This document shows, piece after piece, positions 23,827-33,900 of a DNA stretch of 64,000 nt. Under the pieces are notes generated by a model. It did no database searches, had not been told where the DNA came from, and saw only the letters and a list, made by a program, of their open reading frames with translations. Each line of letters opens with the position of its first letter. The first letter of the stretch is position 1. The position numbers were made by a program, and so were the translations under genes. Source of the DNA: Epinephelus fuscoguttatus. Lineage: Eukaryota > Chordata > Actinopteri > Perciformes > Serranidae. The DNA lies in NCBI RefSeq assembly GCF_011397635.1, contig NC_064754.1, positions 32,964,543 through 33,028,542 on the forward strand. Direction: 5' to 3'.

Positions 23827-26014
23827 GCTCAGACTTCTCGACAGAGCAAATAGTGTCATGTGCAGTGCTGTTTCATCCAGTTATTGGGAAATTATTAACA
23901 TTTTTGTTGGCAACAGTTTTCAGAGCTGTTGTGAATTTTCTTGCGTGCCTTTCAAACAAATTCACACCGCAAGTCTGTGACATCTGCTGTAACGGTGTGT
24001 GAACACTGAAAAGCAGCACCGAAGATAGCTACTCTGTTTGTGACATCTCGCAAAGCTTTGTTGAAAGACGCAGACAGGAGCAAGATGAATACAAAGACAA
24101 AAAAAGAAGGGCTAGCAGCTGCTCAAAACAGGAAGACAGAACAGGGCTCCATGGGATGGGTGATCTCAGTGTTCAGTATATTTTGCATTCATGTCATACT
24201 GAAGTTATCATAATAATAAGTTACCAACTCACATCACCATCTAAGTGGTTGTAAACTCTGACTTTACAATAATCTAATATATCTGACCTGAAATAATAGA
24301 AGCGCCGGCTTTTAAAGCGAATCATGTCACCTTAAGATCGTCATTCAATTCAATTAAACCCAATTCTAATGGATGTAGTGTTATATTTTCAATGTGCAGT
24401 ATTTTTAAGCCTACATTAGCAGGCACACACACATAAACACACAGCTTCAGCAGAAGGCAATTAAAGCTGCAGTAATAGATGTTTAGATGCGATGTTTGGC
24501 GTAGTGGCCGCAGTAGAAATTGCAGGTAATGTGACTGACTTGGACCCAGAAAGAAACCATCAAGAAAGAAATAGCTGTTAAATGTTAAAGACATTTGGAA
24601 ATGACACATTCAGCAGATGTGTTTGTGTTGTCCAACTGACAGAATCGATCCACATTTCTTTAGGAGATCTGCAGCTCCAACCCACTAAATGCACAGTTAA
24701 CAGATAATAATGCATCAAATAACATGATGTTCAGAGAACTTTGGTTTGTACAATCCTGTAATTGTAACAGAGTGTATAAATAATGGACATACAGTAGCCA
24801 TTGCTATGTCACCCTTTGATTTGGTGAATCCCATTTGGAAGACTCGAGTTTGGCATTTTGGCTGTTTCCATCTTGGAGTTTTGGATCCAGAAGTGACCAT
24901 ATTCAGAAGAAAGTGAAGAGTGGATCTGACTCATAGACTGTAGCAAAGCCTTGCAGACAGCCGATTTCTCAGGCGGCCCGTCCTTAATTACGCACACCTT
25001 TAAGCTTTAACAAAATGTGAACAGTGGGTTATAGAAAATCACTCCTGGTACAGTTGTTGCGAATGTTTAGATTAGCTACAAAGACCAAAAGGGTTCTTTG
25101 TTCCAGGCTGTAAGCATGTATAAAGCTGTGCATTTTAACCAGGCTACCAGGAAATGCGCCAGGCTTTGAAGCCAATTTTCGTAGTGGTCAAACAGTGGTA
25201 CTGCAATTTCTGGGTCCCTAGTGTGATCACCTGTGGCTCATAAAGACTTTCCCATTGACTTACATGGTAAAAGAGACATCTGTAAATCAGTGGATACATT
25301 TTTTTGAGCATCACAACCCCCGCAAAATGACTTATTTCACTATCAGCATTTGATCCGTTCGGTCTGATGAATCTTATAAAGTCTAGAAGAGCTGCATGAT
25401 TCAATTATTTTATCCCCATTCAAGTTAGTGTTAAATTGAGCTCTTTAGCCTGCTACCGCTCATTCACCTGCTATTTGTTGGAGTGCAGAAGTAGTACCGA
25501 TAATCCTTGCATAATCTGGGTAATTTTAGACACGGCAGTTAAACCATTTGGCTTCATGCACCACTGAGCAACTCTTATAGGACTGAATGGGGCTCTGGGT
25601 TCATCGCTGTATCCAGGTCTCCTAATACATCCATGATTTTAGCATGATGGCTTATACTTTTGGAGCCAGCCTCAAGTGGCCATTTGAAGAACTGCAGCTT
25701 TTGACACTTGGGCGTCGGCTTCATTTTTCAGCCTTGGTGCCACTTGGTAAATATCTGCATTACCTTTGCACCCTTCACTCCTCTAACTTCCACATATGTC
25801 TCTTTCTGTGTTCGACCAACAGTATGGTTTGAAAAAGCGCGAGGAGGCTGAAGCCGAGGCAGCAGCTGCCGCAGAGGAGCCCGCAGAGGGCAGCTTGACT
25901 CGACCCAAGAAGGCCGTGCCGGCTGGCTGCGGTGACGAGGAGGAAGAAGAGAGCATCATGGACACAGTGATGAAATACCTGCCAGGCCCGCTGCAAGACA
26001 TGCTGAAGAAGTAG
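4792..26014 (+). CDS. cplx1: Complexin, complexin-1-like (gene-level: exons 4792-4822, 22629-22807, 25823-26014)
   Basis: Complexins are small cytosolic presynaptic proteins that bind assembled SNARE complexes and clamp or promote synaptic vesicle fusion with synaptotagmin. The joined exons give 133 aa; mammalian complexin 1 and 2 have 134. The layout is: N-terminal segment about 1-28, charged accessory helix about 29-48, SNARE-binding central helix about 49-71, and an amphipathic C-terminus from 112 ([20 protein letters not shown]). The residues expected to touch the SNARE bundle are present as R49, Y53, R60, R64, K70 and Y71. [19 protein letters not shown] is closer to complexin-1 than to complexin-2, and there is no CAAX box, excluding complexin 3/4. 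The introns are about 17.8 and 3.0 kb. The paralogue name (cplx1 or a teleost duplicate) is an inference; membership in the complexin 1/2 class is secure. Confidence 0.93.
6201..6255. repeat. (TG)n microsatellite, interrupted
   Basis: About 55 bases of GT dinucleotides interrupted by three gtct units, within complexin intron 1. Confidence 0.95.
6575..6740 (+). mobile_element. tRNA-derived SINE, degraded
   Basis: The head gtgcctgtggttcagtgg resembles an A-box region. A B-box-like cggggtgattctggc follows, then a pyrimidine-rich body and a terminal tcaaataaaggcaac. That ending is typical of teleost tRNA-head SINEs, many of which finish in '...aataaaggca'. No clean target duplication was found. 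Confidence 0.55.
6830..7135 (+). repeat. Percomorph interspersed repeat ('actattaggtgaattgtcatgaaa' type)
   Basis: The motif order is: tatatctcaaaaactattag, then gtcatgaaatgttgcatgga, then gctaattagcagatgttagc, then taccagctaaacatcagtg. This matches a dispersed repeat I recognise from percomorph fish. It is non-coding and its class is unknown to me. Confidence 0.5.
7150..7600 (+). repeat. Dispersed repeat, copy 1 (second copy at 41350)
   Basis: The copies share blocks in the same order, for example atgacagaaaccat, gtcccat-ctaacatg-agggg, actgcagccagccaccaggg and atg-tttggcttcac. The same block order at 41350-41705 shows that both are copies of one family. Confidence 0.75.
10214..10236. repeat. 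Oligo-A tract
   Basis: 23 consecutive A bases within complexin intron 1, with no associated retrogene visible upstream. Confidence 0.9.
15425..16700. repeat. Minisatellite inside a mobile-element copy
   Basis: The lead-in at 15425-15550 (catggatggattcctgaaca, gggcacatgcccagggaccc, tctgcaaaatatcac) is shared with 53570-53720. It is followed by more than 1.1 kb of 'gactacaaagagacacaaaa'-type units carrying variants (cccacagggacttc, cccacagtggctac). A higher-order repeat is visible: the block at about 16332-16442 recurs 176 bases downstream at about 16508-16618. Many frames stay open here, but their products are monotonous Thr/Lys/Arg repeats; this is not a gene. Confidence 0.85.
18169..18699 (-). 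mobile_element. 5'-truncated non-LTR retrotransposon (LINE), ORF2 C-terminus
   Basis: The minus strand encodes, with frame breaks, the end of a reverse transcriptase: [28 protein letters not shown], then [20 protein letters not shown] followed by [12 protein letters not shown]. This is the ending of a common teleost LINE whose 3' tail is ATGGATGG-like; here the tail abuts 18169 (ccatccattttc on the + strand). It is flanked by a 9-bp target duplication, ctgttctat, at 18160-18168 and 18700-18708. The copy is severely 5'-truncated and defective. I do not assign its clade. Confidence 0.88.
18709..19405. mobile_element. Unclassified element nested next to the LINE
   Basis: The segment runs from ttactgggcgattaagcaa to aaaataatcgcaatcatgat and cacgatcgagcagcc, a pairing of ends I associate with a dispersed percomorph repeat. 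It separates the LINE's right flank from the resumed outer repeat. No coding frame and no clear duplication. Confidence 0.4.
19830..20480. repeat. Pyrimidine-rich, strand-asymmetric block
   Basis: Around 650 bases of the + strand are dominated by C and T (ctccttc, ctctccct, ttcttcttct runs), with only a short balanced interval near 19970-20020. This is the reason for the long Leu/Phe/Pro/Ser-rich frames here, which are not genes. Confidence 0.6.
22629..22807 (+). CDS. cplx1: Complexin exon 3 (accessory and central helix)
   Basis: The exon follows the acceptor tttctcag at 22621-22628 and ends before the donor gtatga at 22808. It has 179 bases, entering in phase 1 and leaving in phase 0, and encodes residues 11-70. 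It includes the [17 protein letters not shown] helix and the SNARE-binding central helix up to GIRDK. The exon junction inside DK/YG is the usual complexin junction. Confidence 0.95.
22808..25822 (+). other. cplx1: Complexin intron 2
   Basis: A 3.0-kb intron. It holds a 27-base oligo-T tract at 23794-23820 and a composite repeat at 24800-25745. The rest shows nothing definable. Confidence 0.7.
24800..25745 (+). repeat. Dispersed repeat, split copy (contiguous copy at 50545)
   Basis: The left part, 24800-25135, shares agaagtgaccatatt, cccttaattacgca and ccaggctgtaa-catgt with 50630-50800. The right part, about 25655-25745, shares gccagcctcaagtggccatt and aactgca--ttttgacactt with 50865-50930. 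The roughly 500-base spacer (about 25135-25640) includes a different repeat (ccaattttcgtagtggtcaa), apparently a later insertion. Confidence 0.65.
25823..26014 (+). CDS. cplx1: Complexin exon 4 (C-terminal)
   Basis: The acceptor is ttcgaccaacag at 25811-25822. The exon encodes [20 protein letters not shown], the conserved GSLTRPKKA[10 protein letters not shown] block and the C-terminal amphipathic helix, and stops at TAG 26012-26014. The terminal LQDMLKK has Leu where mammalian complexin 1/2 has Phe (LQDMFKK). The Ala/Glu-rich run at residues 78-92 is longer in alanine than in mammals. Confidence 0.95.
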   Translation, partial: YGLKKREEAEAEAAAAAEEPAEGSLTRPKKAVPAGCGDEEEEESIMDTVMKYLPGPLQDMLKK

Positions 26015-27510
26015 GCTAGCTTGCAAGCTAACGCTAACGTTATCTAGCTTAGTTAATAGGCGACATTCACAAGGTTGGCTTAAATCAGGTTTCCACCCAC
26101 ATGACAGATGTGAACATGAAATTTAATCCGGCATGGGAGCGTTGGTGTTTGGACAAAGTTTTATGGTGGGGAAATGAATCAGATGTGAACCAGCAGTGTG
26201 AATTGCAGCCATTAGACGGCCAGGTGAACGTTAGCTAACGTTAAAGTTAGCTATGTTACGCTAATGAAGCTAACAGCGAGCAGAGGGGCTAAAAAACACA
26301 ATGTTAGATGGTTTATCCTTCTAGTCTGAGACATTTTAAACTCCTTTTTCTCTCCTCTGCAGAGCTCTCTCGCAGCACTGAAAAATAATATCCGTGTCCA
26401 CCACGCTGTTCACTCAATTTGTACATAAATAAATAAATGAATATTACAAGCCTCAAGGTGGGCAAACAATCATAAAATATTATATGAAATTATTATACTT
26501 ACTGTGTGTCTGTCTCTAAAATAAGAAAAGATGTGATAACTTGATAAGCCATATTTTAAAAAGGAAATTTAAAGACTACTGTTGTGTGCTCCTAAAGCTA
26601 CTGTTTTGTGTTCGACCATGTCTGAAACTTATGTAAAACTTTTTGCACACAGTGTTACACATTCTCTGCCCTGTCGGACCTGTTGTCTCTCTCCCCTACA
26701 CATCAGTGTAATAACATTCATGTAGTGTAGTGTTTAAAAAATGTTTCTATTCCCCTTGTTCAGTGCGTCTCCTTCTCATGTCTTGCATGCCATTTGTCTG
26801 AACACGTTTGTTGTGTGAATATGTAAAAACTCACTGCGCCCTGCCCCTTTTATCCTCTTCTTTATCATGCAAAAAATATTAAGGCAATAACTCCTAAGTT
26901 TGAGTGTGTTTTCACTACCGTGTCGATATAACCGTTAATAATATCAGTAATGAAAAAATGATATGTATGCATTCAGGAAATTTCATTTACAGGGTTTTCT
27001 TTTTTTGTTGGCTCATTGTTTCGATGAAGAATGATCATGTAGCCGTTAATACAAACAGCCAAAACCTTAAGCTTTCAGCCATAAAACCAGAACTTACAGT
27101 ATATATACTATTACTATCAGGATCTACTACTAGGGAGAGAATACTGAGTGAATCTGTATGAATAAAGAAGAAATATGTATTTATAATAAGCAGTATACAC
27201 TTAGAAAGTGGACTATAAGTCTGGATTTTGCATCAAGAAAGATACCACTCTCCCTCAACACACACACACACACATACACTCATACACATGCATACACGCA
27301 CATACACGCACACATACACACACTGTGACTTTGGCTACTGATTTAGTTCCACTGCAAAACCAGACATGAAGTGATGCTCGATTCAGTTCTACTTATTGTT
27401 GGTTCAGGTGTGAGAATGAGCTGCTGAGCGTGACGTGTTATGCCATTGAGCAATAAAAGATTATCATGTATGTTTCTGCCTGAGATTCAATAAAAACTTA
27501 AAACCTTGTT
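26015..27510 (+). other. cplx1: Complexin 3' UTR with poly(A) signals
   Basis: AATAAA hexamers occur at 27161-27166, 27452-27457 and 27489-27494. The last is followed within about 35 bases by a GT/T-rich stretch (tgtgtcatcttctgttctct), as expected for the cleavage element, so the transcript probably ends near 27510. A pyrimidine-tract acceptor at 26350-26362 (ctctcctctgcag) could allow a UTR intron. Short gctaacgttagct-type motifs recur at 26020-26050 and 26225-26280, and a CA tract lies at about 27258-27325. Confidence 0.6.
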
Positions 27511-28618
27511 CACAGACATTAAAAATGTGTCATCTTCTGTTCTCTGCCGTGTGAGGTCGGCTCAAAACAGACGTGAAACAGGCAGGTAAAAGATACAGTA
27601 GCCAGTTTCTTTGAGTCATGACAGTGTCGTACAAGGATGGACAAAATAACAGGAACAACTACACATACCGTAACCTAATAAAATACAGTGAGCAAATAAC
27701 AAGTATCTAAGTGCTTTTTAATGATCTTTTGCTATTACATGAAGGGCTGAGCTGTCAATGCTGCTTTCGTGAAACCTTTTAGTGCCGACAACAGGAAGTA
27801 GACACAGCGTGGACTTGTGTAAGTGGAGTGTTAATGTGGTAGCAGGTTGAATAGGAAATTGTAAAAGCAATATGGAAAAGAATTAGGAAAAATAAAGGGA
27901 CAAAAATACATTTCCCTATAATTCCTGTATTTTTTTCCTATATTATTTAAAAATACTGAAAAAGGTTATTTAAAAACACAAAAATAAATATTTTCACAAA
28001 TATATGAATAATTATATACAGAAATGAATGAACCAATAAATGAAAATGCTTATAACGTTATATATTTTGTTGTTCATCTTATATTCCCACTTTTAAAAAA
28101 AATTCTTATTTTTTGCCCCCAGTTTTTTTTTGTTTTTTTTTGTAATGGCCCTCCTATGACTCCAAAGAAGTCCATTATCACACTGTAACAAAACTGAACT
28201 GTGTATTTCCCCACCTTAAATTAACAAACACCAGGCACCAACCTGGTTAAGTCACTTTTGTGAAAGAGAATGATATAACTATTTAATAGATGGGAACAAG
28301 CTTCATAATAATAATAAAGGGTTCTAAAGGCTTTCCACACACTGAAAAGTGAATTTAACTCTGTGGAGAGCCAGAAGTCAAAAGTAAATGCGATTTAAGT
28401 TTCATTCACTGCATTTGCAGCTGTACTTTAATTAAGAGAGGTGCAACACTGTTGTTGATCTGAAGAGGGCAACAATCAGAGAAATGTTCCAACTGACTTC
28501 ATGTATTCCCTCCATTTCGCCACAGGGTGTCACTGTTGTCTCTAAATGAAAGAACGCTGCACTGTACATGGCCAACCAAAGGCAATGAATGTTTTAGGAC
28601 AAAGACCTATTTTCAAGC
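27511..28618. other. Convergent intergenic spacer between complexin and tmod1
   Basis: About 1.1 kb between the two predicted 3' ends. It is AT-rich with oligo-T runs at 28120-28142 and no gene or named element. Both genes point into it. Confidence 0.5.
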
Positions 28619-30844
28619 TTTATTTATTTATTTATTTATTAAACAAAAATTCAACCAACAAAGGTGAACTATCTAACAAAACACGGAGTCAAGCACTAAA
28701 ATATCAGAAAACAGTAGACAGAAGAAAAGAACCAGACACACAAAGACTGTGATTGGCAGGAGTCCTTGTCCTCCTTTGCCTTTTGCATTCAGTTACTTAT
28801 TGTTTTACAAATGTTTACATCCACAATAACCATTTGTTGAACAACACCCACAGCACTGACGAGAAAGCAACAAAGCAGTGATATTAAATAACATTAAATG
28901 GGTTATCGAACCCTTCAAAATTCAGTCAGCATCAGGTACAGTTGTTGACATCAAGCAAACATGGATGGTACAATAGGGTCAGATTTACCTTTGAGTCGAG
29001 GATTTTCTTTAAGCAGAAAAGCACAGACCCATTTCATCTTGAGCACTTCTTACTGGACCTGTTTTATTTTCAGACAGCGACATTTTAGCTCTAGTTCCTG
29101 GTTACATAGCAGCTAACCCTCCTTTTTCTCATTGTGCTGTTAATTTGAAAGAAGAAATTCCATTAAGTGGCGCAAAATACACAGCAGAGTTCATCGTTAC
29201 CAGCATGTGGATGTGTAGTCAAAGTTGTTTACAAGGACATAAAGCTGTATCCACAGACATGTTTTGCCCTTGATGAGAAGAACATTGCCATCGTGAACTC
29301 TTAAAGGATCCATCCAGTATCAGAGCGTAATACCGTATGTCAGATGTTTGGCGGTTGATTTAAGACCCGTCACAGCTAACAAGCGTTCTTGAAACTGCTG
29401 TTAACATTTGATTTATGTAAATAAAAGTGATGGACTTTGTGTGATCTGACAGCTGTAAAGACATTAGAGGTTTCCTGTGTTTTTAAATCTGTGCCACCAT
29501 CCATTACTGAAATAATCCAACCCTGGATTAAGGCGTTAATGTGAAACCTGTAACAAACCGTAAGAAAACAGTACCAACCATTTTGTAATTAACCACACGT
29601 TTTAGCTCCAGTAAATACAAATAAACACAAACAACAATCAACAAACCAGACCTAGTTTAAAGAGTAACAGAAGTCCATTCAAATATTTGCAGTTACTTTA
29701 GGTCTACATAGTCTGATGTACATAATGGATGGTAGATAATAAATTCTATATAACAACACAGTGGATATTTTACAGTGGGTTAATAGAAAATTTAACATCA
29801 GTAAATAAACCTTGAACTGGCAGTTGTCATTCCCAGCTAGCAGGAATGTTCTGCAGGGACTGCTAATATAAATGCTGGATACTATAACGACGTAATTAGA
29901 GTGTACATTTTCATTTAGAGAAGCATTTTTACACAAGTTATTACACTATCCAGCACAATCAATCCAACATATTAAGTATCTGAATGGCGTCTGACTCTTT
30001 CCCAGGTCTGTCACAAATAAATATATTCTGTATATAGCGACAAATCTCACAGTAGCCAGGTTTATTAATCTGTCCATTACTGTATGTCTTAGTATCAGAG
30101 GACTGAGAGTCAAAAAAAAAAAACGATTAAACCGAATAAGAAAAGAACTGTAATATCAGATTTTCATGATCAGGTCCAAATCCAATATCACAGTAATTTT
30201 CAGAGATTTTTTTTTGGTCAAGCTAATTGAAAAGGGGGCATTGGCTTTTGTGTAAAATTGAAAGAAAATACCTTATATGTTGACCCTGACGCAACATCAG
30301 AAGCTTGTGGAAACCACAGTAATGACAGCACAACTCATTTACAGCATAACAATAATATTTAGTATTAATTCAACTCATCAATAGAAACAGGGATTCCTAA
30401 GAGTGTCTCGTCACCTTCCAATAGGCCCTCATTCAAAACCAGACCTCCAGCCCCCTCTATTTAGGAATCTAGACACTTGAGGAGATGTTAAAGGATCCAT
30501 GAAGACAAAGTATGCCTTGCCTGGTTAGTTTGTACACAGAGCAACAGCAAATGTTCACCCCTGGAACCTGAGTCAAGACAAGCACAAAAAAAGCTCACAA
30601 TGAAACTTTTTGCATGCGCTGAAAGCTCAGAATGACACTGCTGATTCATCCCATTTGGATCCTTTAATATCTACTAAAATAGAGTCTGGAAAGCACAAAG
30701 AGTTCAGAGACAATTGAACCTGACGTGGTGGGTGTTGTCTTCTGAGTAGGCCATCGGAGGTGTGAGGCCGAGAGGATTACAGGACTGAGTTTGGAAAGAT
30801 GGCAGGGGTCAAGGGTAACAGAGGGTTGAGGGTAGCCCTGGTTT
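28619..30844 (-). other. tmod1: tmod1 3' UTR (canonical form) and poly(A) signals
   Basis: Read on the minus strand, AATAAA hexamers lie at 30065-30060, at 29068-29063 and as an overlapping AATAAATAAATAAA cluster at 28642-28619. The last is taken as the distal end, giving a UTR of about 2.2 kb. Which signal is used cannot be told from sequence. Confidence 0.45.
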
Positions 30845-30903
30845 CTACACATTCGTCCGACACTTAGGGAAGATGGGTCCTCCCTCAAGCCTTCTCTTTC
30901 TTA
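30845..30903 (-). CDS. tmod1: tmod1 canonical terminal exon
   Basis: After the acceptor ccatctacag the exon supplies the last two bases of Val and then [18 protein letters not shown] and TAG at 30847-30845. This aligns with the mammalian TMOD1 tail (RKRR, a Gly-Pro-Ile core, PKCR). The frame begins after the split codon and is only 19 codons long. Confidence 0.93.
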
Positions 30904-33900
30904 CTGTAGATGGAGGGAAACAAGAAGAGAGAGAATGACAGATGGAGATAAAGGGGTGAAAAGATGAGGATGAAAAGGATACAAGGAAAAATATTAGAAA
31001 AACAGAATCCAAGACAGTAGTTCATCATCATCATTATCAACAACAACTTTGGCCAAAGCGCAGCAAAGTGGGTCTGCTTTATTTGCTTTACATGAGTTCA
31101 GAAAAGTGAGGCAACTGAAATGAGGTAAACAGCTTCAAACAGCAGGACAGAAATATTCAAGTTACAGAACTTTGTCTTTAAGTGGCAGCAAACGGCTTTG
31201 ACAGGAGCTCTTGAAGGAAAAAAAAGGTAAGACATTGATAAGAGCAGAGCTGGATTATTATACTATGGCCCAAGGACAAACATGAAGTGTGGGCCCTTCC
31301 TGACCTTGAGTACTATGTCGTAGGCAACGGGACTTGGTTGAGTTTCTTGAAGACGTTTCACCTCTCATCTAAGAGGCTTCTTAGGTTCAACCAGTCGAAT
31401 GGCAGTCTTCCCAAAATCTTCCCAGTTCTGAACTGAAGAAGCCTCTTGGATGAGAGGTGAAACATCTTCAAGAAACACAATCAAGTCCAGTTGCCTACGA
31501 CATAGCACTTAAAATTACCATGACCTGGATGACTGAGAATCTTCACTAACATGCCCCTTCTGACCCTTAGTGTTCATCATTAATTCGTTTGTGGCAACTT
31601 GACTGGGCACAATTTTATTTAGCAAAATACAGCAGATAATGACAATATATGCTAAAACAATATGGACCAGTACTACGTTAAAAATAGATTTTAACTTATA
31701 GGTGTTGCTTTAATTGCCTTTAAAGAGTGCTCTAATTTAGCATTGCACTTCTACAACATTGTTAAACTCAAAAATGCTGATCAAAATCAATGCCAGAAAA
31801 ACCAGAGATATCGTCTCTTCCCTGTCAAAACCTGGTGTCTACACTCCGCACAATTCAACTCAACCATTGACAGTTTGGTCAGAGATTCAGGTGTGTTATG
31901 CTAGCAGTGGCTAATGTAGCCTCGAGCTGTTAGCCTCAAGCTGAGATGAGGAGCGGGCTGCAGAGGTCTAGTAAGATAACTTCTTTCTAACTTCACAGCT
32001 GCAGATTTTTTTTCATTCTCCCAGTTGCTCATCCTTACAGTGTCTGTCAGGTTTGTGTTTCCCTCTTGATACTAGCTGCTCATTCCGTCATCAACAGCCC
32101 CTCCCATGGCGGAAGGGCGCCTCGTTCTTTTTAAACTAAAAAGATTCTGCCAATATGTTTACCCTACGCGGCGGAAAATTGGGCACCTTGGATCAACTCG
32201 CCAATCTAGCTCTGTGTGTATAAACGCTTGCAGCTTGCCTCAACAATCGCAAAAATCTGGCAGTGTAAAAGGGGCTAGAGTGTGTAAAATCAGCACACTT
32301 GCCCTTTAAGGGCCTTATCCTTCTAGTTCATACTATAATTTAGTGGTGCATTAAGACACAAGTCTGCAGAGCATTAAATTATTACAAACAAATTGCCACA
32401 CAGTGAACTTGATGACTTTGGGGCTGCTGAGGGTTTGGGGACCCAGGGCAGTAGCCCATTTTGCCAGGTTAACAATCCAGCTTTGGAAAAGAGCAGTGTT
32501 TAAAAGAAGCGAGGACAGAGGCTTAGCAGAGGAGCCTAAATGTCTCCAGACGATGCAGGAACAGTAAAAACAGTAAATCAGCTGAAGAGCATGGTCAAGT
32601 GAGTAAAAAGGCCAAGGAGAAAAATAAATAAAGTGGCCAAAGAACAGGATATACCACTGATTTATTACTGGGAAAGAGATGCTGAGAACAGATGAAGGTC
32701 TCTGTAGGAGCCTGTGCAACCAAATGTCAGAGACAGAAGAGGTACATAGCGGATGTTGTAGCCCAGAAAGTTAGGGGATCTGTGCTAGGACATATGACAG
32801 AAGCAGAGCTCAGGCCCCTCTGTTCTGCATTTTCAATGTCCATTTTGGGAAATTAATCTTATCTGATGTTTAGTCTTCTTTATTTCGAAAGCACAGGTTG
32901 TTTTAGCCTTCAAATACCTTAAGTTATATTTCAAAGTCAAGTTTACGTTTCTTTTACTTGTGATGAGCAAATCTTTAGTACTCTTTGATTTTTTATGTAT
33001 CCCTTAAGTGCTGTTCCCTGTTTATGGACCTCCCAGGCTTCTGTACTGTTGTTGCCTTGTTGGGCAGAGGCTTTCACATGTGAAATGTTGAGAAACTGAG
33101 GCAACAAAAAATATATTCTGACTATGGTGGGGACCAGAAAGCATCACCAGCTAAATTTGGGAGACTCTGTCAGTGTCTCTGCAAAGAGGAGACGAGTGGA
33201 AGATGAAAAGAAGTAAAGTGATGAAAGGTGCTGTGGAGAAGCAACAGACACTCTCAGAGGAGTATGACAGGTGGTGGCAGAGGTTCCCAGTGGTCTGGAA
33301 AAGAACCGGGTGATGTTGGCAGAAGGAAGGCAAGGCTGAGCGGTCAAACAGTGTTTGTGTTTCTTTTTTCTTTTTTTTACTTAGTCTTGGACTTGAACTT
33401 TTTCCCGAAGGCTCTCTCCAGCTCAGGGACGGAAAGAGTGAGGGTGAAGGAGCCGTCCGACTCTGACCTGACGACCCGAGCTTAAAGATGACGGGGGAGG
33501 AAAACATGATGACAAGATTATGACACATATACTTGACGTCAAATGGTTAGTGACACAATACAAGCACACTACAGGACCATGTACCGCCAAATGTAATCAT
33601 TATTCCGAACCTCACCTTGATCCCGTTCTAACCTTTGGCAGAAGTGAAGACAGTCTCTTCACACTTATCCCTACTGGCTCTCAGGTTACGTTCAAGAGCA
33701 CTTCAGTACAAACTTAACAAGCACTAAGACTCACTAAGAGGAGTTTACTCAACTGTATGGTACATAGACAGCAACTAAAATAACCGCATGTGCATGAACC
33801 ATTTCTTCTGCCACTTTCATTTAGTTCCCTCATGCACAGACTCTTTTCTTAGCAATGATGTCATAACTTAAGCAGCCTCTGTTTTGATTGGCTGAGGCTT

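Noticed and set aside
25775-26026. Minus-strand frames over the last complexin exon
   Set aside because: They are antisense shadows of the GC-rich coding exon.
32351-32719. 122-codon minus-strand frame
   Set aside because: It lies within the region downstream of the alternative tmod1 exon, with no recognisable domain, splice sites or codon bias.
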